A DNA stretch of 63,887 bases from Tenacibaculum gallaicum (lineage in GTDB: Bacteria; Bacteroidota; Bacteroidia; Flavobacteriales; Flavobacteriaceae). The DNA is taken from assembly GCF_003387615.1 (NCBI RefSeq), contig NZ_QUNS01000005.1, positions 170,178 to 234,064 on the forward strand, read 5' to 3'. Each line of letters begins with the position of its first letter. Position 1 is the stretch's first letter. Position numbers and translations under genes: made by a program. Positions 23,084 through 32,063 of this stretch are shown piece after piece. Under the pieces are notes generated by a model that had not been told where the DNA came from, did no database searches, and worked only from the letters and a program-made list of their open reading frames with translations.

Positions 23084-24121
23084 TTACTCTTCTAATTTAG
23101 AGTGTTCAGAATAGGTGCGCCATTTCTCTAAACAAGCAGTAATGTCTTCTGGTACTTCAGAATTAAATTGTAAAAATTTTCCTGTAGTTGGATGCGTAAA
23201 CCCTAAGGTTTTTGCATGTAAAGCTTGTCTTGGTAACACTTTAAAACAGTTATCTACAAATTGTTTGTATTTAGTAAAAGTAGTTCCCTTTAAAATAGCA
23301 TTTCCACCATAACGTTCATCGTTAAAAAGCGTATGACCAATATGTTTAAAGTGGGCTCTAATTTGATGCGTTCTACCCGTTTCTAACTTACATTGCACTA
23401 ATGTTACATATGTAAGTCTTTCTAACACTTTAAAATGAGTAACTGCATGCTTACCATGTTCTCCCTCAGGGAAAACATCCATCTGAAGGCGATTTTTAAA
23501 GCTACGCCCTATATTTCCTTCAATAGTACCTTCATCTTCTTCAATATCCCCCCAAACTAAAGCATAATACAAGCGTTCCGTGGTACGATCAAAAAACTGC
23601 TTAGATAAATGTGCCATTGCATATTCAGTCTTAGCAACCACCAACAATCCACTAGTGTCTTTATCAATTCTATGTACTAAACCAGGTCGCTCATTTGAGT
23701 TCTTAGGTAAATTTTCAATATGGTGTATTAGTCCGTTAACCAATGTTCCTGAATAATTTCCATGACCTGGATGCACTACCATTCCTGCTCGTTTGTTCAC
23801 TACTATCACTTCATCATCTTCATATACTATATCAATAGGAATGTCTTCAGCAACTAATAAGTTTTCATGAGGTGGGTATGTTAATACAACTCTCACAACA
23901 TCCTTAGGTTTTACCTTATAATTAGGCTTAACGGCAATATCATTTACCAAAACATTTCCTGCCTTGGCTGCTTGTTGTATTTTATTTCGAGTAGCATTTT
24001 CAATAAAATTCATTAAAAACTTATCTACTCGTAAAGGTACTTGTCCCTCTGTTGCTACGAATTTATGATGTTCGTATAAGTCATCATTTTCTATCTCTGG
24101 AGTGTTATCTTCCTGCATCAA
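23084..24121 (-). CDS. rluD: 23S rRNA pseudouridine synthase, RluD family
   Basis: 345 residues. An S4 RNA-binding domain (about 28-85; RVDKFLMNFIENATRNKIQQ) precedes the synthase domain with VVNKRAGMVVHPGHG, the catalytic signature GLVHRIDKDTSGLLVVAKT (catalytic Asp153 in HRID) and CKLETGRTHQIRAH. RluD-type enzymes modify helix 69 of 23S rRNA; the gene name is given by family, as paralogues such as RluC exist. It is transcribed 14 bp downstream of the PASTA gene, a conserved Bacteroidota pairing. Confidence 0.92.
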   Translation of the reverse strand: MMQEDNTPEIENDDLYEHHKFVATEGQVPLRVDKFLMNFIENATRNKIQQAAKAGNVLVNDIAVKPNYKVKPKDVVRVVLTYPPHENLLVAEDIPIDIVYEDDEVIVVNKRAGMVVHPGHGNYSGTLVNGLIHHIENLPKNSNERPGLVHRIDKDTSGLLVVAKTEYAMAHLSKQFFDRTTERLYYALVWGDIEEDEGTIEGNIGRSFKNRLQMDVFPEGEHGKHAVTHFKVLERLTYVTLVQCKLETGRTHQIRAHFKHIGHTLFNDERYGGNAILKGTTFTKYKQFVDNCFKVLPRQALHAKTLGFTHPTTGKFLQFNSEVPEDITACLEKWRTYSEHSKLEE

Positions 24122-24135
24122 TCAATTATAAAAAA

Positions 24136-24717
24136 TTAGTATCCATTACCATCACCTAAAATCAAGTCGATGGTTGTTTGTTTTGGCAACTTAGTTCCTG
24201 GCTCTATTTTTTGTCCGTTATGTTTTAATCCACGAACCACATCTTTTCCTATATCATGAACCCAAGTAACTTTTGTTCCTACCTTAAATCCAATAGAACG
24301 TAAGTGTGTTGTTGCTTGACGCCTTGTACGTCCATTTAAATTAGGCACTTCCACATCTCTATACTTTGACGGATTCAAGGTTAAGTATATCTTACGCTTT
24401 TCTTTTACAAAGTCACCTGCTTCCGGATCTTGTTCAATAATTGATTTCTTTGGATAATCTGGGTTATAGCTAGCACTATCAATTACCACAAAATCTAAGT
24501 TCAACTCTTCTAACTTTTGCTCAACGTCACTTAAAGACATTTTGTGCAAGTTAGGCACCTGTATTTTTTGATTATGATTCGTTGTAACTCCTAACCACCA
24601 TTGTAAAACAAATACAAAAACAAGTATCGAAACAATTGCTATAATTACGTTTTTTAAAAAAGATTTACTTTTAATAAATTGAAATAAACCTTTAAATTTT
24701 TCTGTAAAATTACTCAT
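24136..24717 (-). CDS. Membrane-anchored PASTA-domain protein
   Basis: 193 residues. A short cytoplasmic N-terminus, one membrane helix (about 24-44; VIIAIVSILVFVFVLQWWLG), then tandem PASTA domains: IQVPNLHKMSLSDVEQKLEEL and DVEVPNLNGRTRRQATTHLR, with a third partial repeat at the end (VVRGLKHNGQKIEPGTKLP). There is no kinase or transpeptidase domain, so it is probably a cell-wall-sensing or scaffolding protein. The divergent neighbour is D-Ala-D-Ala ligase, another cell-wall gene. It is expressed with rluD. Confidence 0.9.
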   Translation of the reverse strand: MSNFTEKFKGLFQFIKSKSFLKNVIIAIVSILVFVFVLQWWLGVTTNHNQKIQVPNLHKMSLSDVEQKLEELNLDFVVIDSASYNPDYPKKSIIEQDPEAGDFVKEKRKIYLTLNPSKYRDVEVPNLNGRTRRQATTHLRSIGFKVGTKVTWVHDIGKDVVRGLKHNGQKIEPGTKLPKQTTIDLILGDGNGY

Positions 24718-24871
24718 ATCATTTTTTTGTAAGATCGCACAAATTTACAGTAAAAATATTACTATTTTAAATTCAATAAGTCTTAAACGAGTTTTTTTGG
24801 TAAGTTTGTATAATCCAACGGTTGGATTTTAGGCAAACAATGATAAAAACAGTAATTGAAATACATTTGAA

Positions 24872-25855
24872 GTGAAAAAAAACATCGCTATTATTATGGG
24901 AGGTTATTCCTCAGAAGTAGGAATTTCTCTAAAAAGTGGTAATGTAGTTTACAAACATATTGATACAGAAACACATAACGCATATAAAATTCATATTTTA
25001 GAAGATAAATGGGTATATGTTGACGATAATGAAGCGGAATATCCGATAAATAAAAAAGATTTTTCAGTTGAAATTGAAGGACAAAAAATCACATTCGATT
25101 GTGTTTTTAATGCCATTCATGGTACACCAGGTGAAAACGGTGTTATCTTAGCTTACTTTGATCTTATTGGCTTAAAACACACCTCTGCCCCATTCTATCA
25201 AATGGCTTTAACCTTTAATAAGCGTGATACCTTAAGCGTGGTAAAACAATACGGAATAGCAACTGCTATTTCTATTTATCTTAATAAAGGTGATGAAATA
25301 GATTGTGATGCTTTTATTAAAAAAGTAGGACTTCCATGCTTTGTAAAACCAAACGGGGCAGGTTCTAGTTTTGGTATTTCAAAAGTATACACAGAAGAAG
25401 AACTAATTCCTGCTATAGAAAAAGCTTACAAAGAAGATACTGAAATATTAATTGAAAGCTTTTTAGATGGTACTGAGGTTTCTGTAGGAGTAATTCAATA
25501 TAAAGGAGAAACAAAAGTATTACCAATGACCGAAATTGTTTCTGAAAATGATTTCTTTGATTACAAAGCAAAATATGAAGGAGAATCACAAGAGATTACC
25601 CCTGCGCGTCTAACGAACTCTCAAAGAAAAAGAGTTAAAGAAGTTGCCAAACGCGTATATGAAATTTTAAACATGCGTGGTTTTTCTCGTTCTGAATATA
25701 TTTTAGTTAACGATGAACCACATTTTATAGAAATGAATACTGTTCCGGGACTAACCGAAGCTAGTATTTTACCACAGCAAGCCAATCATGCAGGTATTTC
25801 GTTGTCTCAATTATTCGGAAATGCTATTGAAATGGCTTTAAACGACAAAATATAA
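24872..25855 (+). CDS. ddl: D-alanine--D-alanine ligase
   Basis: 327 residues from a GTG start; MKKNIAIIMGGYSSEVGISLKSG is the typical Ddl beginning, and no upstream ATG is in frame. ATP-grasp fold: VFNAIHGTPGENGVILAYFDL, GLPCFVKPNGAGSSFGISKV, SFLDGTEVSVGVI, and the metal/ATP site HFIEMNTVPGLTEASILPQQ. It joins two D-Ala residues in the cytoplasm for peptidoglycan precursor synthesis. Its TAA overlaps the coaD ATG by one base, so the two are coupled. A TAAGTTTG -7 candidate lies at 24801-24808. Confidence 0.96.
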   Translation: MKKNIAIIMGGYSSEVGISLKSGNVVYKHIDTETHNAYKIHILEDKWVYVDDNEAEYPINKKDFSVEIEGQKITFDCVFNAIHGTPGENGVILAYFDLIGLKHTSAPFYQMALTFNKRDTLSVVKQYGIATAISIYLNKGDEIDCDAFIKKVGLPCFVKPNGAGSSFGISKVYTEEELIPAIEKAYKEDTEILIESFLDGTEVSVGVIQYKGETKVLPMTEIVSENDFFDYKAKYEGESQEITPARLTNSQRKRVKEVAKRVYEILNMRGFSRSEYILVNDEPHFIEMNTVPGLTEASILPQQANHAGISLSQLFGNAIEMALNDKI

Positions 25856-26307
25856 TGAAAAGAGCAATTTTTCCTGGGTCTTTTGATCCAATTACTTTAG
25901 GACACTTAGATATTATTGAACGTGGCGTTACACTTTTTGATGAATTAATCATCGCAATTGGTGTAAATGCAGATAAAAAATATATGTTTTCTTTAGAAGA
26001 GCGTAAGCGTTTTATAGAGGAAACTTTTAAACACGAGCCTAAAATAAAAGTGCTTACCTATAGCGGACTTACCGTGAATTTTTGTAAAGAACAAGATGCT
26101 CAATTTATTTTAAGAGGTTTACGTAACCCTGCTGATTTTGAGTTTGAAAAAGCTATCGCACACACCAACAGAAAACTTTCTGAAATTGAAACTGTTTTCT
26201 TACTAACCTCTTCGGGGAAAAGCTATATTTCTTCATCTATTGTAAGAGATGTTATAAGAAACGACGGTGACTATACAGGACTAGTACCTGATGCTGTTAG
26301 AGTTTAA
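25855..26307 (+). CDS. coaD: Pantetheine-phosphate adenylyltransferase
   Basis: 150 residues, full length. The nucleotidyltransferase signature is FPGSFDPITLGHLDIIERG (T/HxGH motif), followed by EERKRFIEETF, FILRGLRNPADFEFEKAIAHTNR, and the ISSSIVRDVIRNDGD element. It adenylates 4'-phosphopantetheine to dephospho-CoA, the penultimate step in CoA synthesis. Translationally coupled to ddl. Confidence 0.96.
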   Translation: MKRAIFPGSFDPITLGHLDIIERGVTLFDELIIAIGVNADKKYMFSLEERKRFIEETFKHEPKIKVLTYSGLTVNFCKEQDAQFILRGLRNPADFEFEKAIAHTNRKLSEIETVFLLTSSGKSYISSSIVRDVIRNDGDYTGLVPDAVRV

Positions 26308-26327
26308 ACTTAAAAAACGCCTTTCTT

Positions 26328-28073
26328 TTGAAAAAACTACTTGTACTATTTCTAATAATAACTGTTGCTTGTAAACAAAAGCCTACAAAAAAAATTACAG
26401 ATTTTACAACACTGTTTGAAACCTCAAACGGAACAGAAACACCTACATATCAAAAAGTAATTTCTTTTTATGAAGGTTTAGCTGAAGTATATCCTGAAAT
26501 TTCTTTGTTTGAAATAGGTCGTACAGATATTGGGAAACCTTTGCATTTAGTTGTTTTCAATACTGAAGGGAAAATCGACGTCAAAGAACTTAAAAACTCT
26601 TCTAAAAATAGGGTTTTAATCAACAATGGTATCCATCCGGGAGAATCTGACGGCATAGATGCTTCAATGCTTTTATTAAGAGATATCGCTCAAAACGATT
26701 CTTTAAAAAAAAAGTACAAAAACTCATTAATTTGTGTTATTCCTGTATACAATATTGGCGGAGCATTAAACAGAAATTCACATACGAGAGCCAACCAAAA
26801 TGGTCCAAAAGAATACGGTTTTAGAGGAAATGCTCGTAATTATGATTTAAATCGTGACTTTATTAAACAAGATACCAAAAACGCTGCTTCTTTCGCTGAA
26901 ATTTTTCACACAATAAATCCTGATGTTTTTATTGATAACCATGTTAGTAATGGAGCAGATTACCAATATGCTATAACACATTTATTTACACAGCATAACA
27001 AGTTAGGTGGAAAGTTAGGCCGTTTTATTGAAACAAAAATGCGTCCTAAAATAGAACAGTCTTTGGCAGAAAAAGATATTATTATTACCCCATACGTAAA
27101 CGTTTGGGGAAGCACTCCAGAAAGTGGTTGGTCGCAATTTTTTGATTCTCCTAGATATTCTACTGGCTACACTACCCTATTCAACACATTAGGATTAATG
27201 GTTGAAACTCATATGTTGAAACCATACAAAATTCGAGTAGAACAAACGTATGAATTGTTGCTCTCTACTTTAGACTTTTCTGAAGAAAACAGTACTAAAA
27301 TAAAAGATTTACGAGAAAAAGCTGTTGAAGAAATCATTAATAAAAAAACATATCCTATCTCTTTTAAAGTTGATAATAACAATCCTTCAGTATTAGATTT
27401 TAAAGGATATAAAGGAACTTTTATAGATAGTAAAGTTACCAACGGAAAACGTTTGTTTTATGATAGGACAAAGCCTTACAATAAAAAAGTTTCTTATTAT
27501 AACAACTTTGTTTCTACCAAAGAAATTACCATACCAAAAGCCTATATATTAGAACAAGGTTGGCATGATGTTGTAGAGCGATTAAAAAATAACAAAATTG
27601 AATTTATCCGTTTTAAAAAAGACACTATACTAAATATTGAAGTTCAACATATAAAAGACTTCAATACTCGAAAAATGCCATATGAAGGTCATTATTTGCA
27701 CTATAACACTATAGTCTCAAAAAATAAAAAAGCTATTTCCGTTAAAAAGGGAGATATTTATATCCCAACGAATCAAACAGGAATACGTTATATTATTGAA
27801 ACCTTAGAAACCGAAGCTACAGATTCTTTTTTTAACTGGAATTTTTTTGATACTATTTTACAACAAAAAGAAGGGTACTCTGCTTATGTTTTTGAAGATA
27901 TTGCTGAAGATTTCTTAAATAATAATCCCTCAATAAGAGAAGAGTTTCTTAAGAAGCTAAAACTGGAGGGAGATTTTACTAAAAACTCGCAAGCACAATT
28001 GTACTGGATTTATCAGAAAACGCCTCATCACGAAAAAGCACATAAGAAATTACCAATTTTTAAGTTATATTAA
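26328..28073 (+). CDS. M14-family zinc carboxypeptidase lipoprotein
   Basis: 581 residues from a TTG start that begins a lipoprotein signal (LLVLFLIITVACKQ, Cys15); no ATG gives a better signal. The zinc motif is GIHPGESDGID (His103, Glu106), followed by SLICVIPVYNIGGALNRNSHTRANQNG, RGNARNYDLNRDF with the substrate Arg region, and the third ligand in IDNHVSNGADYQY. The C-terminal 250 residues (after about 330) are beta-rich and specific to this flavobacterial group. It likely trims peptides at the cell surface or periplasm. It lies 20 bp after coaD. Confidence 0.9.
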   Translation: MKKLLVLFLIITVACKQKPTKKITDFTTLFETSNGTETPTYQKVISFYEGLAEVYPEISLFEIGRTDIGKPLHLVVFNTEGKIDVKELKNSSKNRVLINNGIHPGESDGIDASMLLLRDIAQNDSLKKKYKNSLICVIPVYNIGGALNRNSHTRANQNGPKEYGFRGNARNYDLNRDFIKQDTKNAASFAEIFHTINPDVFIDNHVSNGADYQYAITHLFTQHNKLGGKLGRFIETKMRPKIEQSLAEKDIIITPYVNVWGSTPESGWSQFFDSPRYSTGYTTLFNTLGLMVETHMLKPYKIRVEQTYELLLSTLDFSEENSTKIKDLREKAVEEIINKKTYPISFKVDNNNPSVLDFKGYKGTFIDSKVTNGKRLFYDRTKPYNKKVSYYNNFVSTKEITIPKAYILEQGWHDVVERLKNNKIEFIRFKKDTILNIEVQHIKDFNTRKMPYEGHYLHYNTIVSKNKKAISVKKGDIYIPTNQTGIRYIIETLETEATDSFFNWNFFDTILQQKEGYSAYVFEDIAEDFLNNNPSIREEFLKKLKLEGDFTKNSQAQLYWIYQKTPHHEKAHKKLPIFKLY

Positions 28074-28103
28074 TAATTTTTTAACCTCTTAATTACATTT
28101 TCA

Positions 28104-28111
28104 TACATTTG
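28104..28111 (+). promoter_or_regulatory. Candidate -7 element for the ECF sigma gene
   Basis: TACATTTG matches TAnnTTTG, 24 bp before the sigma-factor ATG, in the 62-bp gap after the peptidase gene. A -33 TTG is not evident. Confidence 0.4.
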
Positions 28112-28135
28112 CTACCGATTAGGAACTTGATTTAA

Positions 28136-28654
28136 ATGAATAAAGAACCCTTAAAATCTGTTTGTGAGCAAAAAAATTTTGAAGAAATTTTTAATCAACA
28201 CTCACAAACATTGAGAAATTATATATATTACAAGTGTGGCGATACTCAGCAAGCTGAAGATATCGTACAAGAAGCATATATAAAGTTATGGAGCAATTGC
28301 GCTAAAGTTATTTTCGAAAAAGCCAAATCTTACCTATATACAGTAGCCAACAATCATTTTTTAAATGATATAGCACACAAAAAGGTTGTTTTGGAGCATC
28401 AAAAAAAAAACGTTTCTTCTGGTAAAACTAATGAGACACCTCAGTTTATTTTAGAAGAAGAGGAATTTCATATAAAGCTAAAAAAAGCAATTTCCGACTT
28501 GCCAAAAAAACAACGAGAAGTTTTTTTACTTAGCAGAATAGACAAAAAAAAGTATAGTGAAATTGCAGAAATTGTTGGAGTCTCTGTGAAAGCAGTAGAA
28601 AAAAGAATGAGTAAAGCGCTGCTTACCTTAAAGGAGCAAATAGGTAAAGTATAA
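28136..28654 (+). CDS. ECF RNA polymerase sigma factor (FecI-like)
   Basis: 172 residues: sigma region 2 (FEEIFNQHSQTLRNYIYYKC, EDIVQEAYIKLWSNC, KAKSYLYTVANNHFLNDIAHK) and region 4 (LPKKQREVFLLSRIDKKKYSEIAEIVGVSVKAVEKRMSKAL). It is followed by an anti-sigma factor and a TonB receptor with an STN domain, the order of Fec-type trans-envelope signalling. On ligand binding outside, the cascade should release this sigma factor to transcribe the receptor. Confidence 0.95.
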   Translation: MNKEPLKSVCEQKNFEEIFNQHSQTLRNYIYYKCGDTQQAEDIVQEAYIKLWSNCAKVIFEKAKSYLYTVANNHFLNDIAHKKVVLEHQKKNVSSGKTNETPQFILEEEEFHIKLKKAISDLPKKQREVFLLSRIDKKKYSEIAEIVGVSVKAVEKRMSKALLTLKEQIGKV

Positions 28655-28732
28655 CAAAAAATAATATTTGTATTAGGTAGGGTAATTAGTCTTCTACTTG
28701 TTTTTAATACAAATAGCACGAATATATAGAAA

Positions 28733-29650
28733 ATGAATATAAACTATAAAGATGAAACCTTTTTAGCCAGATGGGTAGCCAACGAGCTGTCAGCTGAAGA
28801 ATTGAAAGAGTTTCAACAAACTGAAGTTTACCATCAATTTAAAGCCATTGATGATGCTTCGCTATTATTAAAAACTCCCTCCTACAATAAAAAGGAGGCT
28901 TTTAATAAAATTATGAAGAACATAGAGCCTGTAAAAACTAACAAAAAAGTGGTGAAGTTAATCCCTACTTGGTTGTACGGTGCAGTTGCTTCTATAGCTT
29001 TATTAATTAGCTTTTTATACTTTAATAACAGTACATCTAATTTTTCTACAAATTATGGAGAACAACTAACAATTACGTTACCTGACAATTCTAAAGCTCA
29101 TCTATCACCTAAATCTACAATAACATATAAAAAACAAAACTGGAACGATAGAAGGGAATTATCTTTAAAAGGGAAGGCTTTTTTCGAAGTGGAGAAAGGA
29201 GAATCTTTTACTGTACAATCTAATGGAGGTAATGTAACCGTACTAGGAACAAAATTTACTGTAAATACTTCAGAAAACTATTTTGAAGTTAAATGTTATG
29301 AAGGTAAGGTAAAAGTTACCTCAAAAAACAAAGAAGAGATTATTCTAACTAAGGGAAAAGCTTATAGAAATTATAGTAATTCTAGTGAAAAGTGGGTATT
29401 TGTAGATGTTTTTCCTTCTTGGATAAAAGGAGAAAGTTCTTTTAATAATACTCCTCTACTTCAAGTAATAAAAGCTTTAGAGAATCAATTCAAATTAAAA
29501 TTTGACGCTTCAAAAATAGATACCTCTCAACGCTTTACTGGTACTTTTACACATGAAGATGTTGATATAGCGTTACAAACTGTTTTTGCTCCTATGAAAA
29601 TTTCTTATAAATTAGCGGAAAATAGTTCAGTTATATTGACATACAAGTAA
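28733..29650 (+). CDS. FecR-family anti-sigma factor
   Basis: 305 residues. N-terminal cytoplasmic anti-sigma part (FLARWVANELSAEELKEFQQ), one membrane helix (about 83-102; TWLYGAVASIALLISFLYF), then the periplasmic FecR domain (GEQLTITLPDNSKAHLSPKS, GKAFFEVEKG, VTVLGTKFTVNTSENYFEVKCYEGKVKV) and the C-terminal STN-like DUF4974 part (FNNTPLLQVIKALENQFKLKFD). It holds the sigma factor at the membrane and relays the signal from the receptor, whose start codon directly follows its stop. Confidence 0.95.
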   Translation: MNINYKDETFLARWVANELSAEELKEFQQTEVYHQFKAIDDASLLLKTPSYNKKEAFNKIMKNIEPVKTNKKVVKLIPTWLYGAVASIALLISFLYFNNSTSNFSTNYGEQLTITLPDNSKAHLSPKSTITYKKQNWNDRRELSLKGKAFFEVEKGESFTVQSNGGNVTVLGTKFTVNTSENYFEVKCYEGKVKVTSKNKEEIILTKGKAYRNYSNSSEKWVFVDVFPSWIKGESSFNNTPLLQVIKALENQFKLKFDASKIDTSQRFTGTFTHEDVDIALQTVFAPMKISYKLAENSSVILTYK

Positions 29651-32023
29651 ATGAAGATAAAATTAAGTATACTTTTTATATGCTTAGCGATGTCTATTTT
29701 TTCTCAGGAAAAGGTAGACATTTCTTTTATTGATGTTCCTTTATTAAATGTTTTAAAAGAAACAGAAACCTATTTTGGAGTAAAATTTTCTTTTAATACT
29801 GAAGTTATTAATGGTAAAAATATCTCTTTTAAGAAAAAGAAATGTGAACTTGTGTATCTTATTAGTGAAATTGAACGTCAAACAGCTTTAATTTTTAATC
29901 AAATTAATGAACGTTATTATTATATAACAAAAAGCTCAACCTCCAAATCAAACGAATATAATCTTTTAAAGGAAGTCCTCGTAACTAACTATATTACCTC
30001 TGGTATTAATAAAAAAAGAGATGGAACTATATCTATTCTTCCAAAACAATTAGGAGTTTTACCAGGGTTAACTGAACCAGACGTATTAGAAAGTTTAAAA
30101 ATTATCCCTGGCGTTCAAAGCCCCAACGAAACAGCTACAGGAATATATATAAGAGGTGGAACACCCAATCAAAACTTAGTTTTGTGGGACGGGATAAAAA
30201 TGTATTATTCTGGGCATTTCTTTGGAATGATCTCAGCATTTAACCCATATACTACCAAAGAAATTACCCTCTCTAAAAGCGGCACAGGTGCAAGGTATGG
30301 AAACAGAGTATCTGGTGTAATTGATATTAAAACTACAGAAAAGATACCCAATAAAATAACTGGAAACTTCGGCTTGAACATGACGCATGCCGATGCTCTT
30401 CTTACCATTCCTTTTTCAAAAAAAACAGCTCTTTCTTTTTCTGCTAGAAGATCTTTTTCAGATGTTTTAAAGACATTTACTTTTAATAAATTATCAATGC
30501 GTGTTTTTCAAACATTTGATGATAATCAAGAAAATCAAATCATTGATAAGAATATTAAATTTGATAGAGATAATGAATTTAAATTTTCTGATTACACTAC
30601 AAAGTTTGTATACAAACCTAATGAAGATGAGTTTTTAAGTGTAAGCTTCTTACACACAAAAAACCAAATGTTTAACAACTTTATAATTCCAAGGTACAAA
30701 GACAAATACAATGATAAGTTAGATATTAATAACACTGGTATAAGTGTAAATTGGAAAAAACAGTCCTCTGAAAAAAAGATTCATAATATAAAAAGTTATT
30801 TCTCTAATTTTCAGCTTGATTATGAAGGAAATTATAACTACATAGACAACTACCTAATTTTATTATCTACTAAAAGCAACTCTATAACTGATTTTGGTCT
30901 TTCATATAATATGAATTATTCTTTTAATGATAAAACAGATTTATTTTGGGGCTATGACTTTACATCTACCAAAGTAGCTTATGAGTTAAAGTATTCTATA
31001 GACTTAGAAAATGAGAACAGGTATTCTTCATTACAAGAAGATAAAGGAACAAATAACACACATTCAATTTTTGCTGAATACTTATACGATAATAATAACT
31101 GGAATATAAATTCAGGTATAAGATTTAATTACTTTTCAAAAATCGATAAACTTGTTTTAGAACCCAGATTATATTTTGAAAAAAAGCTTACATCAAGCTT
31201 AAGTTTCAAAGCCTCTTTTGAACAAAAGCATCAAACATTGAGTCAAATTATAGAGTTTCAAACTTCTAGATTAGGTTTTGATTTAGAAAACCAAATATGG
31301 GCTCAGGTAAATAATGAAAATATTCCTCTACAAAAAAGCTTACAAATTTCTACTGGAATGCTTTTTAATAAAAGTAACTGGAAAATAGATATTGAACCTT
31401 ATTATAAAAAGGTTAGCGGAATGACATCACAAACAATCGGTTACAACGATCAAACCAGTGATTTTTCTAACGGTAAAGGAAAAATATATGGTATTGATAT
31501 ACTCATTAACAAAAAGTTTAATAACTACAGAACTTGGATTAATTATTCCTACACAAAAAATAGATTTAAATTTTTAGACTTAGAGAATAAGTTTTTTCCA
31601 GCAAATCATGATATAACCAATTATTTTTCTTGGTCTCATGCTTATAAATTAAATAACTACGAATTCTCTCTTGGATGGATCTTTAGAACTGGTAATCCTT
31701 ATACAGCTATTAAAAGATTTTATACTGATGATGAAGGTGCTCCTCGTATTATCATAGATTCAGATAATATCAACGGACTCAGACTACCTAATTATAGTCG
31801 ATTGGATGCTTCAGTCACCTACTCTTTTAGTTTCTCTGAAAAGTGGAAAGGTAAATTAGGTTTCTCCTTACTTAACATTTTTAATAAAAAGAATATTTTG
31901 AATAGAACCTATAACGCTATTCCAATTAGAAATTCTGATAATGAAATTGAGTATAAACTAAAGGAAGTAGATAAAATTTCTTTGGGAATTACCCCTAACT
32001 TTGTTTTTAGAGTAAATTTCTAA
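29651..32023 (+). CDS. TonB-dependent receptor with N-terminal STN signalling domain
   Basis: 790 residues. Signal peptide (LSILFICLAMSIFSQ), then a secretin/TonB short N-terminal domain (about 20-100; VDISFIDVPLLNVLKETETYFG), a plug domain (VLPGLTEPDVLESLKIIPGVQSPNETATGIYIRGG) and a 22-strand-type outer-membrane barrel ending in the aromatic FVFRVNF. The plug lacks the carboxypeptidase-like repeat common in SusC proteins, and no SusD gene is near, so iron-complex or other small-ligand uptake is more likely than glycan uptake. It is regulated by the preceding sigma/anti-sigma pair. Confidence 0.94.
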   Translation: MKIKLSILFICLAMSIFSQEKVDISFIDVPLLNVLKETETYFGVKFSFNTEVINGKNISFKKKKCELVYLISEIERQTALIFNQINERYYYITKSSTSKSNEYNLLKEVLVTNYITSGINKKRDGTISILPKQLGVLPGLTEPDVLESLKIIPGVQSPNETATGIYIRGGTPNQNLVLWDGIKMYYSGHFFGMISAFNPYTTKEITLSKSGTGARYGNRVSGVIDIKTTEKIPNKITGNFGLNMTHADALLTIPFSKKTALSFSARRSFSDVLKTFTFNKLSMRVFQTFDDNQENQIIDKNIKFDRDNEFKFSDYTTKFVYKPNEDEFLSVSFLHTKNQMFNNFIIPRYKDKYNDKLDINNTGISVNWKKQSSEKKIHNIKSYFSNFQLDYEGNYNYIDNYLILLSTKSNSITDFGLSYNMNYSFNDKTDLFWGYDFTSTKVAYELKYSIDLENENRYSSLQEDKGTNNTHSIFAEYLYDNNNWNINSGIRFNYFSKIDKLVLEPRLYFEKKLTSSLSFKASFEQKHQTLSQIIEFQTSRLGFDLENQIWAQVNNENIPLQKSLQISTGMLFNKSNWKIDIEPYYKKVSGMTSQTIGYNDQTSDFSNGKGKIYGIDILINKKFNNYRTWINYSYTKNRFKFLDLENKFFPANHDITNYFSWSHAYKLNNYEFSLGWIFRTGNPYTAIKRFYTDDEGAPRIIIDSDNINGLRLPNYSRLDASVTYSFSFSEKWKGKLGFSLLNIFNKKNILNRTYNAIPIRNSDNEIEYKLKEVDKISLGITPNFVFRVNF

Positions 32024-32024
32024 C

Positions 32025-32060
32025 AAAAAAGACTCTACAAAATATGTAAAGTCTTTTTTT
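32025..32060. terminator. Bidirectional intrinsic terminator
   Basis: AAAAAAGACT and its complement AGTCTTTTTTT frame a loop with TACA/TGTA, between the convergent TonB receptor and GlmU-family genes. Confidence 0.7.
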
Positions 32061-32063
32061 AGT

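Noticed and set aside
24872..24874. Suspected truncated start of ddl because of GTG
   Set aside because: The GTG directly opens the conserved N-terminus and no upstream in-frame start exists; GTG is a normal start.
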